Source: Oricola nitratireducens (lineage in GTDB: Bacteria > Pseudomonadota > Alphaproteobacteria > Rhizobiales > Rhizobiaceae). Taken from it: 64,000 nucleotides of DNA. The stretch lies in assembly GCF_014904745.1 (NCBI RefSeq), contig NZ_JACZCS010000004.1:62001-126000 (forward strand), read 5' to 3'. Both the position numbers and the translations under genes were made by a program. Below the pieces are notes generated by a model, which made no database searches, had not been told where the DNA came from, and saw only the letters and a list, made by a program, of their open reading frames with translations. This document shows positions 36,251 through 44,672 of the stretch, in pieces. Within the stretch, counting starts at the first letter, position 1. Each line of letters opens with the position of its first letter.

Positions 36251-36922
36251 TCACGCGCCGTCGAGTTCGCGCAGGAACCGCCACAGCGGCAGGAGTTCCT
36301 CGAAGCAAGACAGGCTGCGCGCCATGATGTCCGGCCCGGCCGCCGCCTGCGGGCCCTCGAAGTCGCGCCAGACGGCGATGCCCTTGTGCAGCGACAGCTC
36401 CACATAGGCGTGGTCGGCGGGAAAGCCCGCCGGAATCCGCTTCAGCGCCGGCTCCTGCAGGCGGAAGCCCTTGTCCTTCAGCGCGGCGATCATCCGGCCA
36501 AGATCGTCGCCCTCGGGCCCCGCGATCCTGCGGCGGTAGGTTTCGAGCGCCGGCACGGCGAATTCGAACACGCCGCAGCCGACGGTGCAGTACCCGGTCG
36601 ACAGGCCGAACATGAAGGCAGGCGGGCTGGCACCGGCGTCGAGCGGCGTCCACGCGATGTGGATATGGGCGTTATAGGGCGTCTTGTCCCTGGAAAAGCG
36701 GATGTCGCGGTTGATGCGGAATATCTTCGGCTTCTGGGCCAGGCCGGTGAGGCTTTCGATCTCGCCGGCCATCAGTTCGGCGAAGGCGTTTGCCGGTTTC
36801 TTCACGGCGGCCTCGTAGAGCGGCCGGTTGGCGTTGAACCATTCGCGGTTGTTGTTCGCTTCGAGGTCGGACAGGAAGGCAATCGTCCGGCCGGTGAAGC
36901 CGGTGAAATCCGGTGCCGGCAT
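36251..36922 (-). CDS. DUF2461 domain protein
   Basis: This 223-residue protein is a full-length DUF2461/TIGR02453 member. It has FTGRTIAFLSDLEANNNREWFNANRPLYEAAVKKP, KIFRINRDIRFSRDKTPYNAHIHI and the late LHKGIAVWRDFEG. The biochemical role of the family is not established to my knowledge. It ends opposite the ABC ATPase gene and follows the TfoX-like gene by 9 bp on the same strand. Confidence 0.9.
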   Translation of the reverse strand: MPAPDFTGFTGRTIAFLSDLEANNNREWFNANRPLYEAAVKKPANAFAELMAGEIESLTGLAQKPKIFRINRDIRFSRDKTPYNAHIHIAWTPLDAGASPPAFMFGLSTGYCTVGCGVFEFAVPALETYRRRIAGPEGDDLGRMIAALKDKGFRLQEPALKRIPAGFPADHAYVELSLHKGIAVWRDFEGPQAAAGPDIMARSLSCFEELLPLWRFLRELDGA

Positions 36923-36931
36923 CGCGCCCTC

Positions 36932-37273
36932 CTATTTCGGCGGCAGGGTGGTGACATAGGCGAGCGTCAGCGAGGTGAGCGCCCGCATCGCCGCCTCATC
37001 GGCGGCCTCCTCGTCGAGATAGATGAAGCCGCCCATCTTGCGCCCGCCATGCGTCATCGGCCGCGTGCCGGGAAGGCGAAGCGCTTCCGCCTCGTTGTCC
37101 TTGCCCACCCGGAACATGAAGTGGGCGTCGCCGGACTTCATGCGCCGCGCCGCGCCGAGCATGTTGCCGTCGATCATGAAGCAGACGCCACCCATCATCT
37201 TCTTTTCCGACACGCCGGGCATGCCGTCGAAACGGTCGCGCATGCGGGCAGCCAGTTCCTCGTCGTAAGCCAT
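36932..37273 (-). CDS. TfoX N-terminal domain protein
   Basis: The 113-residue protein is a stand-alone TfoX_N domain (MAYDEELAARMRDRFDGMPGVSEKKMMGGVCFMIDGNMLGAAR). TfoX/Sxy proteins regulate competence in gammaproteobacteria, but the stand-alone N-terminal form in alphaproteobacteria has no proven role. It is likely co-transcribed with the DUF2461 gene. Confidence 0.88.
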   Translation of the reverse strand: MAYDEELAARMRDRFDGMPGVSEKKMMGGVCFMIDGNMLGAARRMKSGDAHFMFRVGKDNEAEALRLPGTRPMTHGGRKMGGFIYLDEEAADEAAMRALTSLTLAYVTTLPPK

Positions 37274-37400
37274 GGCGCAATTCTAGTCGATTTCCGGACG
37301 ACGGGAAGCAGCGCGGGCCGGCGCGCGCGTCCCTCCTGACATCTGCCGACGTGACGGAGCGGCCTTGCGCGGCATCTTGACCGCGCGGAAACGAGCGGCC

Positions 37401-38693
37401 ATGGACAAACCCATGAACACGACCGACACTCTCTCAAGCGATGCGCGCGCGATCTTCCAAGCTGGCGTCGCCGCCGCCGATCCCTATCACGCCGTGCTGA
37501 ACGCGCTCGAAATCCACGACGGCGAATGGTCGAAAGCGGCCAGGGTGCACGTCATCGCGGCGGGCAAGGGCGCCATTCCGATGATCGAGGCGGCGCTGGA
37601 ATTCCTGCCGCACGGCAAGATCGCCGATGCGCTGGCCGTCACCAATTACGAGAATGTCCGCGACGTCGAGGGCGTCACCGTCATCGGCGCATCGCATCCG
37701 CTGCCCGACGAAAACGGCGCGGAGGGCGCGCGGCGGATCGAGGCGATCGCGCATGCGGCCGGCGCCAGCGATCTCGTGCTCTGCCTGATATCCGGCGGCG
37801 CCTCGGCGCTGCTGCCCGCGCCGCCCGAGGGCATTACGCTCGCCGAAAAGATCCGCGCCAATGACCTGTTGCTTAAATCCGGCGCCGACATCGTCGCCAT
37901 GAACACAGTGCGCAAGGCGTTGTCGCGGCTGAAGGGCGGCGGGCTGGCGCGGGCGATCGTGCCGGCGCAGGGGCTGGCGCTGATCCTTTCCGACGTGCCC
38001 GGCGACGATCTCGCCATCATCGCCTCGGGGCCGACCGTGCCCGATCCGGCGGAGCCGGGAAAAGCGCTGGAGATCGTGCGCGCCTTCGGCCTCGAAGGTG
38101 AGATGCCGGCAAGCGTCATGGCGCATCTGGAGAAACGCGCCTCCGCGCAAAAACAGGATTTCGTGCAGACGACGGAGAACATCCTCGTCGGCTCCAACTC
38201 GATCAGCCTGCATGCCATGGAAGGCGCGGCAAAGCATAAGGGCTACGACACCGTCATCCTGTCGGAATGGCTGGAAGGCGACGTGCAGGATGCCGCCCAG
38301 GCCTTCCGCGATGCCGCCGGCACCGCGCCGTCCGGCAAGCCGGTCGCGATCCTCGCCGGCGGCGAGACCAGCGTGCAGGTCATCGGCTCCGGCAAGGGCG
38401 GCCGCAACCAGGAAATGGCGCTGCGCTTCGCCGCGCTGTGCGAAACCAATTCTCTGCCGGGGGACTGGGCGTTCCTTTCCGGCGGAACGGACGGCCGCGA
38501 CGGGCCGACAGACGCGGCGGGCGGTCTGGTGACGGCGCGGACAATCCCGGCGCTGGAGGCAAAGGGTCTGTCGGTCGAGACCTATCTCGCAAACAACGAC
38601 GCCTATCACGCGCTCAACGAAGCCGGCGCCCTGCTGAAGACGGGCGCGACCGGCACCAATGTGGCCGATTTGCAGGTCCTGCTGCTGGGGTGA
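37401..38693 (+). CDS. Glycerate 2-kinase (MOFRL family)
   Basis: The 430-residue kinase has the GckA/TtuD layout. An N-terminal nucleotide-binding half carries VIAAGKGAIPM, GASHPLPDENG and LISGGASALLPAP, and a C-terminal MOFRL domain carries LAGGETSVQVIGSGKGGRNQEMALRFA and FLSGGTDGRDGPTDAAGG. It phosphorylates glycerate for the serine, glyoxylate or tartrate routes. The ATG at 37401 has a weak upstream purine stretch, and 37413 is an alternative. It ends near a convergent VWA gene. Confidence 0.88.
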   Translation: MDKPMNTTDTLSSDARAIFQAGVAAADPYHAVLNALEIHDGEWSKAARVHVIAAGKGAIPMIEAALEFLPHGKIADALAVTNYENVRDVEGVTVIGASHPLPDENGAEGARRIEAIAHAAGASDLVLCLISGGASALLPAPPEGITLAEKIRANDLLLKSGADIVAMNTVRKALSRLKGGGLARAIVPAQGLALILSDVPGDDLAIIASGPTVPDPAEPGKALEIVRAFGLEGEMPASVMAHLEKRASAQKQDFVQTTENILVGSNSISLHAMEGAAKHKGYDTVILSEWLEGDVQDAAQAFRDAAGTAPSGKPVAILAGGETSVQVIGSGKGGRNQEMALRFAALCETNSLPGDWAFLSGGTDGRDGPTDAAGGLVTARTIPALEAKGLSVETYLANNDAYHALNEAGALLKTGATGTNVADLQVLLLG

Positions 38694-38738
38694 CCGCCAC
38701 TTCCCCGGCCTGCTTGCGGGGAGAGGGATAGGCGGACA

Positions 38739-39923
38739 CTACCGCGACAATTCCCGCGTCGCCTCGTCCAGCCCCTTCAGCGTCAGGGGATACATCTTCC
38801 CGCCCATGATCTCGGTCAGCATCGCGGTCGACTGCGTATAGCGCCAGCGGTCCTGGCTTTCCGGGTTGAGCCAGACGGATTTCGGGAACTTTTCCAGAAC
38901 ACGCTGCATCCACACGGCGCCCGTCTCCTCGTTCCAGTGCTCCACCGAGCCACCCGGATAGGCAATCTCGTAGGGGCTCATCGCGGCGTCGCCGACGAAG
39001 ACGACGCGATAGTCCGGTCCGTAGGTGTGCAGCACGTCGAAGGTCGGGATACGCTCGCCGTGGCGGCGGCGGTTGTCCTTCCAGACCGATTCGTAAAGGC
39101 AGTTGTGGAAGTAGTAATATTCGAGGTGCTTGAACTCGGCGCGCGCGGCGGAAAACAGCTCCTCGACGGAGCGGATATGGTCGTCCATCGAGCCGCCGAC
39201 ATCGAAGAACATCAAGAGCTTCACCGCGTTGCGGCGCTCGGGGCGCATCTGCACGTCGAGATAGCCGTGCTCGGCGGTCGACCGAATCGTGCCGTCGAGG
39301 TCGAACTCGTCATGAGCGCCCTGGCGCGCCCAGCGGCGCAGGCGTTTCAGCGCGACCTTGATATTGCGGGTGCCGAGCTCGACGCTGTCGTCGAAATTCC
39401 TGAACTCGCGCTTGTCCCAGACCTTGACCGCGCGGCGGTGGCGGCTTTCGTGCTGGCCGATGCGCACGCCTTCGGGATTGTAGCCATAGGCGCCGAAGGG
39501 CGAGGTGCCGGCGGTGCCGATCCATTTCGAGCCGCCCTGGTGGCGGTCCTTCTGCTCCTCGAGCCGCTGTTTCAGCGTCTCCATCAGCTTGTCGAAGCCG
39601 CCCAGCGCCTCGACCAGCTTCTTTTCCTCGTCGGTGAGGTGCTTTTCGGCGAGCTTGCGCAGCCATTCCTCCGGCAGCGCCATCGGATCGATGCCGCCCT
39701 CGCCGGAGACCGCCTCGACGCCCTTGAAGACATGCGAGAACACCTGGTCGAACCGGTCGATATGGCGCTCGTCCTTCACCAGCGCGGTGCGGGCGAGATA
39801 GTAGAAGCCCTCGACGTCATAGGTGACGAGATCGGCCTCCAGCCCCTCGAGCAGCGACAGATATTCGCGCAGCGAGACTGGAACCTTGGCGGCTTTCAGT
39901 TCGAGAAAGAACGGAATGAACAT
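38739..39923 (-). CDS. CoxE-like VWA-domain protein
   Basis: The 394-residue protein begins MFIPFFLELKAAKVPVSLREYLSLLEGLEADL and has a C-terminal von Willebrand A domain. Its metal site reads DVGGSMD from residue 241, a variant in which the first serine of the DxSxS pattern is glycine. It belongs to the CoxE group (COG3552), which normally works with a MoxR AAA+ ATPase to mature or remodel protein complexes. The only MoxR gene in the window lies 9 kb away, so the usual pair appears to be split. Confidence 0.88.
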   Translation of the reverse strand: MFIPFFLELKAAKVPVSLREYLSLLEGLEADLVTYDVEGFYYLARTALVKDERHIDRFDQVFSHVFKGVEAVSGEGGIDPMALPEEWLRKLAEKHLTDEEKKLVEALGGFDKLMETLKQRLEEQKDRHQGGSKWIGTAGTSPFGAYGYNPEGVRIGQHESRHRRAVKVWDKREFRNFDDSVELGTRNIKVALKRLRRWARQGAHDEFDLDGTIRSTAEHGYLDVQMRPERRNAVKLLMFFDVGGSMDDHIRSVEELFSAARAEFKHLEYYYFHNCLYESVWKDNRRRHGERIPTFDVLHTYGPDYRVVFVGDAAMSPYEIAYPGGSVEHWNEETGAVWMQRVLEKFPKSVWLNPESQDRWRYTQSTAMLTEIMGGKMYPLTLKGLDEATRELSR

Positions 39924-39976
39924 ACGTCATTCTTAGAGCGCGAAAAGGGTTCTGTCATCCTTCCCGCTGACGCGTC

Positions 39977-40447
39977 CTAGCCGTCCGGATTGGTCAGCGC
40001 CAGCGCCGCCTCGCGCCGTTTCAGGCTTTCGGCCGGCCAGTGCTGCGACCGGCGGTAATATTGCGGGAAGGCCGGTGTTTCCTGGGGCAGAACCACCCAG
40101 GGCTGCTTACTCTCGGTGTAGATGTGGACATCGGGCGGGCAGGCGTCCGGATCCTCCAGCGTGCCGACGCGCACGAAGCGGAAGGCGGGACTGGAATAGA
40201 CGCTCCACAGGGCGATCTGGCAGGTCGGGCAGCGGCTGACGACCTGGCCATTGCCGCTTTCGCTGGGAATCGCGATCTCGGCGGGCGTTCCGGCAAGCAG
40301 CTCCACCTCCCCGGCCTCGATCAGCGCATTGAGCGCAAAGGCCGAGCCGGTTTCGCGCTGGCACCAGCGGCAATGGCAGCAGTGGACGAAAAGCGGTTTC
40401 GCGTTGAGCCGGTAGCGGACTTCGCCGCATGTGCATCGTCCGAGCAT
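39977..40447 (-). CDS. GFA-family protein (glutathione-dependent formaldehyde-activating-like)
   Basis: The 156-residue protein is a small zinc-binding Mss4-like fold. Cysteines are placed as CTC near residues 5-7, CCHCRWC near 23-29 and CPTC later, with GSAFALNALIE between them. A GGGAGGG ribosome binding site fixes the ATG at 40447. The enzymatic role is uncertain: many GFA members are not formaldehyde-related. Confidence 0.88.
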   Translation of the reverse strand: MLGRCTCGEVRYRLNAKPLFVHCCHCRWCQRETGSAFALNALIEAGEVELLAGTPAEIAIPSESGNGQVVSRCPTCQIALWSVYSSPAFRFVRVGTLEDPDACPPDVHIYTESKQPWVVLPQETPAFPQYYRRSQHWPAESLKRREAALALTNPDG

Positions 40448-40543
40448 CGGACCCTCCCTGACATGGTCGACATGACAATCGGCCAATCGGCGGGCGAGAT
40501 CAATCGGCGAGATTCGCGGGGCGCGAGCCCTCGCGAAGGCGGT

Positions 40544-40786
40544 TCAGGCGGTTTTGGAGGAAGCGGTCTTTTTCGCGGCGGAGGGCTTCCGGGAGGCGCG
40601 CTTCGGCTTGGGAGCCTCTTCCTGCGGACCGGCTTCCATGCGCAGTTTGCGCAGCCGCTCGGTCTTCTTCTCGCGGGCCGTCGCTTCGGCCTCGGTCATG
40701 GACCGCGCCACCGTGTTGGTGACTTCCCACTTGTCGTTCGCGCGCGTCGACGGCTTGAACAAGGTGTCTTTTGTCAGTTTCGACAT
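40544..40786 (-). CDS. Conserved small basic protein downstream of rpsU
   Basis: The 80-residue protein is highly charged (MSKLTKDTLFKPSTRANDKWEVTNTVARSMTEAEATAREKKTERLRKLRM) with a lysine/alanine-rich tail. A strong AAGGAG ribosome binding site supports expression. It has no membrane segment or known motif. Similar short proteins are recalled in other rhizobia. It lies 68 bp after rpsU, and its role is unknown. Confidence 0.75.
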   Translation of the reverse strand: MSKLTKDTLFKPSTRANDKWEVTNTVARSMTEAEATAREKKTERLRKLRMEAGPQEEAPKPKRASRKPSAAKKTASSKTA

Positions 40787-40854
40787 GGATCTCCTTTCAG
40801 GGCATCGGCCGGCGCGGCCGGGAATCCCGTCCGCTGCCGGTCATCGCCCGTCAA

Positions 40855-41100
40855 TCAGCGTGCGCCCGTTTCGCGCGGCTTGCGCTTCGGTCCGGGGATC
40901 AGCCCCTCGCGCTGCGCCTGCTTGCGCGCGGCCTTGCGGCTGCGGCGAACGGCCTCGCCCTTTTCGCGGGCGCGCTTTTCGGAAGGCTTCTCATAGGCGC
41001 GGCGCGCCTTCATTTCGCGAAACAGGCCTTCGCGCTGCATCTTCTTCTTGAGGACCCGAAGGGCCTGGTCGACGTTGTTATCTCTGACGAGAACTTGCAA
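40855..41100 (-). CDS. rpsU: 30S ribosomal protein S21
   Basis: The 81-residue protein matches S21 ([46 protein letters not shown]), with the long basic tail usual in alphaproteobacteria. The start is a TTG codon at 41100: the family begins with QVLV right after the initiator, and a GAGGAA ribosome binding site lies 4 bases upstream of it. A GTG at 41112 would add four residues. S21 helps mRNA binding at initiation. Confidence 0.95.
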   Translation of the reverse strand: MQVLVRDNNVDQALRVLKKKMQREGLFREMKARRAYEKPSEKRAREKGEAVRRSRKAARKQAQREGLIPGPKRKPRETGAR

Positions 41101-41130
41101 TGGCTTCCTCACTTCGTTGGTGTTCGGGCG

Positions 41131-41385
41131 TTACCGAAGATGTGCAGTGCCCGGGGTGTTGCTGTTGTCCGCCTGTTTCGGCGAGGTATCTTCGACAGCT
41201 TCTATGTCGTCTTCCTGGGCGACGCGCTCATGGCGTTCCTCTTCGCTGCGCATGCGGTACTGGCAGGTCCCGTTTTGCGGCGGCAGCAGCCCGACGATCT
41301 CGAATGTATCCGGCGTCTTGAGCGGCATTCCGGACCGGCTCTTGAACCGGACAGTCTGGCCTAGCGGATAGCGATGTAGAGCCAT
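41131..41385 (-). CDS. Conserved hypothetical protein between cspA and rpsU
   Basis: The 84-residue product reads MALHRYPLGQTVRFKSRSGMPLKTPDTFEIVGLLPPQNGTCQYRMRSEEERHERVAQEDDIEAVED. It is a compact beta-rich domain with an acidic tail and no known motif. The second ATG (41385) is favoured since GGAAAG sits at a better distance from it than from 41391. Conserved position between cspA and rpsU suggests a link to cold or translation, but that is inference. Confidence 0.7.
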   Translation of the reverse strand: MALHRYPLGQTVRFKSRSGMPLKTPDTFEIVGLLPPQNGTCQYRMRSEEERHERVAQEDDIEAVEDTSPKQADNSNTPGTAHLR

Positions 41386-41400
41386 GGTCATCTTTCCAGG

Positions 41401-41430
41401 AAATGAAAAAGCGGGGAAGCGCCCCCGCTT
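41401..41430 (-). terminator. Intrinsic terminator of cspA
   Basis: AAGCGGGG pairs with CCCCGCTT (8 bp) around a six-base loop, and on the minus strand TTTCATTT follows. It lies 66 bp past the cspA stop and before the next gene, so it probably limits read-through toward rpsU. Confidence 0.7.
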
Positions 41431-41495
41431 TCGGTTTCGGCCGGATCCCGGGCCCGCCGGACGTCAGCGTCCGGTGCGGTCGGATCCGCGTGAAA

Positions 41496-41702
41496 TCAGA
41501 GCGCCTTGAGATTGGCGGCCGAGGTGCGGCCATCACGGCCGGTTTCGAGTTCGAACTCGACCTTCTGGCCCTCGACGAGGCCGCCGAGACCGGCGCGATC
41601 GAGTGCGCTGATATGGACGAAAACGTCTTTGCTGCCATCTTCCGGCTGGATAAATCCAAAGCCCTTCTGGCCATTATAAAACTTCACTGTACCAGTCTGC
41701 AT
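41496..41702 (-). CDS. cspA: Cold-shock protein (CspA family)
   Basis: The 68-residue protein is a single cold-shock domain with both RNA-binding motifs, KGFGFIQP and VFVHISAL. It acts as an RNA chaperone in the cytoplasm. A clear promoter lies at 41841-41869, which implies a leader of about 130 bases, as in temperature-responsive csp mRNAs. A terminator follows the gene. Confidence 0.96.
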   Translation of the reverse strand: MQTGTVKFYNGQKGFGFIQPEDGSKDVFVHISALDRAGLGGLVEGQKVEFELETGRDGRTSAANLKAL

Positions 41703-41834
41703 TTAAGTAGTCCTCAGACGAAAATTGCCGCGCCGCGAGATTTGCGGACGCGATCCACTATCGAGAATTGGAAAGATATTGGCGGGTCGAAAGCCTGTGA
41801 CGCCGCGAATAGCCAAACCTGGCCAAGTAAACGA
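41703..41834 (-). promoter_or_regulatory. Long 5' leader of cspA
   Basis: If transcription starts about seven bases past the -10 box, the untranslated leader is about 130 bases and holds no gene. Long leaders of csp genes act as cold-sensing RNA structures. The fold was not computed. Confidence 0.5.
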
Positions 41835-41840
41835 TGGCCG

Positions 41841-41869
41841 TATATAGGCGCAAATCCGGGAAATTTCAA
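41841..41869 (-). promoter_or_regulatory. Sigma-70-type promoter of cspA
   Basis: On the minus strand TTGAAA (41864-41869) and TATATA (41841-41846) are separated by exactly 17 bp. This is the best consensus pair in the window. Confidence 0.75.
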
Positions 41870-42195
41870 GCAGATACGCGGATCGGCGGTCCGGGCCGTC
41901 CCGGAGCGCCCGTTCGCGCGTTTGCCGAGCGATCGGCGCAACGCCTGGACGGCCCGCTGGTCCACGCCGGGTGCCGCAGCGGCAGGCCAGCGCGATTGCG
42001 GCGACGGATGCCGCCATCACAAGCGCGGAGGCTTGATTGCCGTTTTCAGCGTCGTTCCTCCCGGCGCGACGGTCCCGAGAAACGCAATACGCGCGTCCGA
42101 TCTCCCGCCCGCGGGGAAGGATGAAACGGAAGCGCCGCGAAGCGGCCAAAGCAAAATGTAATCCACCGCCCCGCCGCTTGCCTTATCCTTGCCCG
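41870..42195. other. Intergenic remainder upstream of cspA
   Basis: This 326-bp stretch between the cspA promoter and the next gene has no frame with family character, no repeat of note and no hairpin with a T run that I can see. The promoter of the rightward hypothetical gene should be near its right end. Confidence 0.5.
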
Positions 42196-42903
42196 ATGAC
42201 GATGGCGCAAGGACAATCGATCAACTGGGCGCGGGCTATTGCCCGCAACCGCGACGCACTTTTGCGTATCGTCGCGGCGCTGTTCGCCATGGTCGGGCTG
42301 GCCGATGGCGAAGTGGCCGCGACGCTGCCGCGCCATCTGCGCAATTGCGTGATCCGGATCCTGCGCCCCGCCGAAGCCGCCGTCCGGCGTCTTGTCATCA
42401 TCGCCGCGCGCGATCTTGTTGTTGTGGTGGCGCCGGCGCGCCGCAAAAAAGCCGCCACGCCAACCACAACAACACCCACAACAGGCAAACCCGCCGCCGC
42501 CATCCCGGCGCTCCCCCTCATCGATCCGCTCAAGCGTTTCGATTTCCGGCCCCGGAGGCGCCGCGCCCGGTCCTTCCCGCGCATCACCTTCATCGGCCTG
42601 ACCGAGCCGACTCCGATTCCCGACGACTGGATTCCCTCGCCCGACGACGAGATCGACGCCGCGCCGATCGGCCGCCGGCTGATATCGCTGAAGCGCGCGC
42701 TGGACGATCTCGACGGTCACGCCAAACGTTTCGCCCGCTGGAAAGCGAAGCGCGATCTCGGCCTCAACAGCTCGCCCCGCTTCAATCCCATGCGTCCGGG
42801 CCGGCCGCCGGGCTACCGCAAGCGGGCCTTTCACGAGGTCGACGACGTGCTGAGGGAATGCCACGCGCTGGCGTTTGACGCGCAGCGGCTGGATACGTCG
42901 TGA
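42196..42903 (+). CDS. Conserved hypothetical protein, membrane-associated N-terminus
   Basis: The 235-residue protein opens MTMAQGQSINWARAIARNRDALLRIVAALFAMVGLADG, with a hydrophobic helix near residues 21-36. A second hydrophobic run (VIIAARDLVVVVAP) follows, then a Thr/Pro linker and a basic, aspartate-containing C-terminal half (PIPDDWIPSPDDEIDA). No enzyme motif is recognised. The antisense frame is equally open, but the plus-strand version has the more protein-like composition. Function unknown. Confidence 0.6.
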   Translation: MTMAQGQSINWARAIARNRDALLRIVAALFAMVGLADGEVAATLPRHLRNCVIRILRPAEAAVRRLVIIAARDLVVVVAPARRKKAATPTTTTPTTGKPAAAIPALPLIDPLKRFDFRPRRRRARSFPRITFIGLTEPTPIPDDWIPSPDDEIDAAPIGRRLISLKRALDDLDGHAKRFARWKAKRDLGLNSSPRFNPMRPGRPPGYRKRAFHEVDDVLRECHALAFDAQRLDTS

Positions 42904-42938
42904 GCCGCCGGGGACCCGGCGCGTGCCCGGGTGACGCC

Positions 42939-43394
42939 CTATCGCGAATATTTGATGAACGGCGTCAGCTTGCCGATGCGGTCGTAGAGCTTGCGCGCCG
43001 TTTCGTTGAAGTCCTGCGTCAGCCAGTAGACGTTCGGGCAGCCTTCCTTGTCGGCGGCGGCATAGACGGCCTCGATCAGCGCCCGGCCGATGCCTGTTCC
43101 GCGCACGTCCGGGTCGGCATAGAGGTCCTGCAAATAGCAGACATTTTCAATGCGCCAGCCATGGCGGTGGAACAGGTAATGCACCAGTCCGACCGGCTTG
43201 CCGCCAAGCGTCGCGATCAGACCGCGGAACTCGTTCGGCGCACCGTCATTGCCGGCCAGCATGCGCTCGAAGGAGGATTTGTAGACCTCCTCGGGCACCG
43301 AGGATTCGTAGAATTCCAGATAGGCGGTCCACAGGCGGCGCCATTCGGCCTCGTCGCCGCGTTGCAACGGGCGGATCTCCAGCTTGTCAGTCAT
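42939..43394 (-). CDS. GNAT-family N-acetyltransferase
   Basis: The 151-residue protein has the acetyl-CoA-binding motif in [26 protein letters not shown] and the usual mixed alpha/beta layout. It probably acetylates a small amine or a protein N-terminus; the substrate is unknown. Its ATG overlaps the metA stop region by 8 bp, so it is translationally linked to metA and should fall under the SAM-II control upstream. Confidence 0.9.
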   Translation of the reverse strand: MTDKLEIRPLQRGDEAEWRRLWTAYLEFYESSVPEEVYKSSFERMLAGNDGAPNEFRGLIATLGGKPVGLVHYLFHRHGWRIENVCYLQDLYADPDVRGTGIGRALIEAVYAAADKEGCPNVYWLTQDFNETARKLYDRIGKLTPFIKYSR

Positions 43395-44313
43395 GATGTT
43401 TTCCGATCTCCGCAAGGTCATAGGGGGTGGTCTGGTAAACTTGGTTGATCCAGTTGCCGAACAGCAGGAAGGCGTGGCTGCGCCAGCGGTTCAGCGGCTT
43501 GTTGTCCGGGTCGTCGTCCGGGAAGTAATTGGCCGGCACCTCGATCGGCGTGCCGTTGGCGACATCGCGGAAATATTCCTCGGCGAGCGAGGTCGAGTCG
43601 TATTCCACGTGGTTGAAGATGTAGAGCCGGTTGCATGTCTTCTCGGCGACAAGGCAAAGGCCGGTCTCCGGCGAATCCATCAGCACCTCAAGCCCCATGT
43701 CCTGGGAGATGTCGTCGGCGCGGACCTCGGTCCAGCGCGAGACCGAGATCGAGAAGTCGTCGGAAAAGCCCGCCAGATAGGGCGAGGCGGGCGCGAGATT
43801 GCGGTGGCGATAGACGCCGAAGGCCTTTTTTGGAAGCGTGTATTTCGGCACGCCGTGGAAGTGCCAGATCGCCGCCATCGCGCCCCAACAGATGTTGAAG
43901 GTCGAATGGACATGGGTTTTGGTCCAGTCGAGGATCTGCGTCAGCTCGTCCCAATAGGTGACGTCCTCGAAGGGCAGGGTCTCGATCGGCGCGCCGGTGA
44001 TGATGAAGCCGTCGAACTTGCGGTGCTTTATCTCGTCCCAGGTGTGATAGAAGGAGATCAGGTGATCTTCCGGCGTGTTCTTGGCCTTGTGGCCGCCGAT
44101 GCGCACCAGCGTCAGTTCCACCTGCAGCGGCGTCGTGCCGATCAGCCGGGCGATCTGGGTCTCGGTCTTGATCTTGTTCGGCATCAGGTTGAGCAGGCCG
44201 ATCTGCATCGGACGAATGTCCTGGCGCAGCGCCGTCGTGTCGTCCATGACCATCACGCCCTCGCGCACGAGGATGTCGCGGGCGGGAAGCTGGTCGGGAA
44301 TACGGATCGGCAT
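43387..44313 (-). CDS. metA: Homoserine O-acetyltransferase (MetA type)
   Basis: The 308-residue enzyme acylates homoserine in methionine synthesis. The nucleophile is Cys142 (NICWGAMAA), and the usual RW and HVEYD blocks are present. Residue 111 is Glu (GAPIE), and Glu at this place gives acetyl-CoA use while Gly gives succinyl-CoA, so acetyl transfer is expected. It is preceded by a terminator at 44326-44362 and a SAM-II riboswitch at 44386-44440, so high S-adenosylmethionine should shut it off. Confidence 0.95.
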   Translation of the reverse strand: MPIRIPDQLPARDILVREGVMVMDDTTALRQDIRPMQIGLLNLMPNKIKTETQIARLIGTTPLQVELTLVRIGGHKAKNTPEDHLISFYHTWDEIKHRKFDGFIITGAPIETLPFEDVTYWDELTQILDWTKTHVHSTFNICWGAMAAIWHFHGVPKYTLPKKAFGVYRHRNLAPASPYLAGFSDDFSISVSRWTEVRADDISQDMGLEVLMDSPETGLCLVAEKTCNRLYIFNHVEYDSTSLAEEYFRDVANGTPIEVPANYFPDDDPDNKPLNRWRSHAFLLFGNWINQVYQTTPYDLAEIGKHHD

Positions 44314-44325
44314 TGTCGAAACTCC

Positions 44326-44362
44326 AAAACAAAACCGGCCAACGGGATTTGCCGCTGCCGGT
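44326..44362 (-). terminator. Intrinsic terminator in the metA leader
   Basis: On the minus strand ACCGGC (44357-44362) and GCCGGT (44334-44339) form a stem followed by TTTTGTTTT-like sequence, 13 bases before the metA ATG. With the upstream aptamer this would be an expression platform for transcription attenuation. Confidence 0.65.
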
Positions 44363-44385
44363 CCGGATGGGATTTTGCCCTCGGC

Positions 44386-44440
44386 CCTTTTAGCGACTTG
44401 TTTAACGTGGCTGCAAGCCGGCCGGCCAAATCACCACGCC
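44386..44440 (-). ncRNA. SAM-II riboswitch upstream of metA
   Basis: The minus strand reads GGTGATTTG then GCAGCCACGTTAAACAAG and GCTAAAAGGG, the conserved blocks of the SAM-II (metA) aptamer known from alphaproteobacteria. P1 is formed by CGTGG (44434-44438) with CCACG (44406-44410), and the loop-tail pseudoknot should bind S-adenosylmethionine. It is 73 bases before the metA start, with a terminator between. Confidence 0.92.
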
Positions 44441-44672
44441 GAATTCAATAGGCCCGAACGTTTTCGCGGTCAACTCGCATGCGGATCGGCGCCGGACCTA
44501 GATACGTCATTGCCGCGATTTCCCGGCGGGTGTATTTTAAAAAATCAATTCGCATTCCAGGGGCAAGGGCACCAACCGGCCGGCAAGACGGCCGTGCGCG
44601 CGCCGCGTCCCGTGGCCCGCACATCCGTCAATCCGGCGGCCTCGCAACGAGGCGCAACAAGGGAGAACGGCC
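44441..44672. other. Intergenic region between metA and the YbaK-like gene
   Basis: The region should carry the metA promoter on the minus strand and that of the YbaK-like gene on the plus strand. No gene is seen and no convincing promoter pair was found. Confidence 0.4.
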
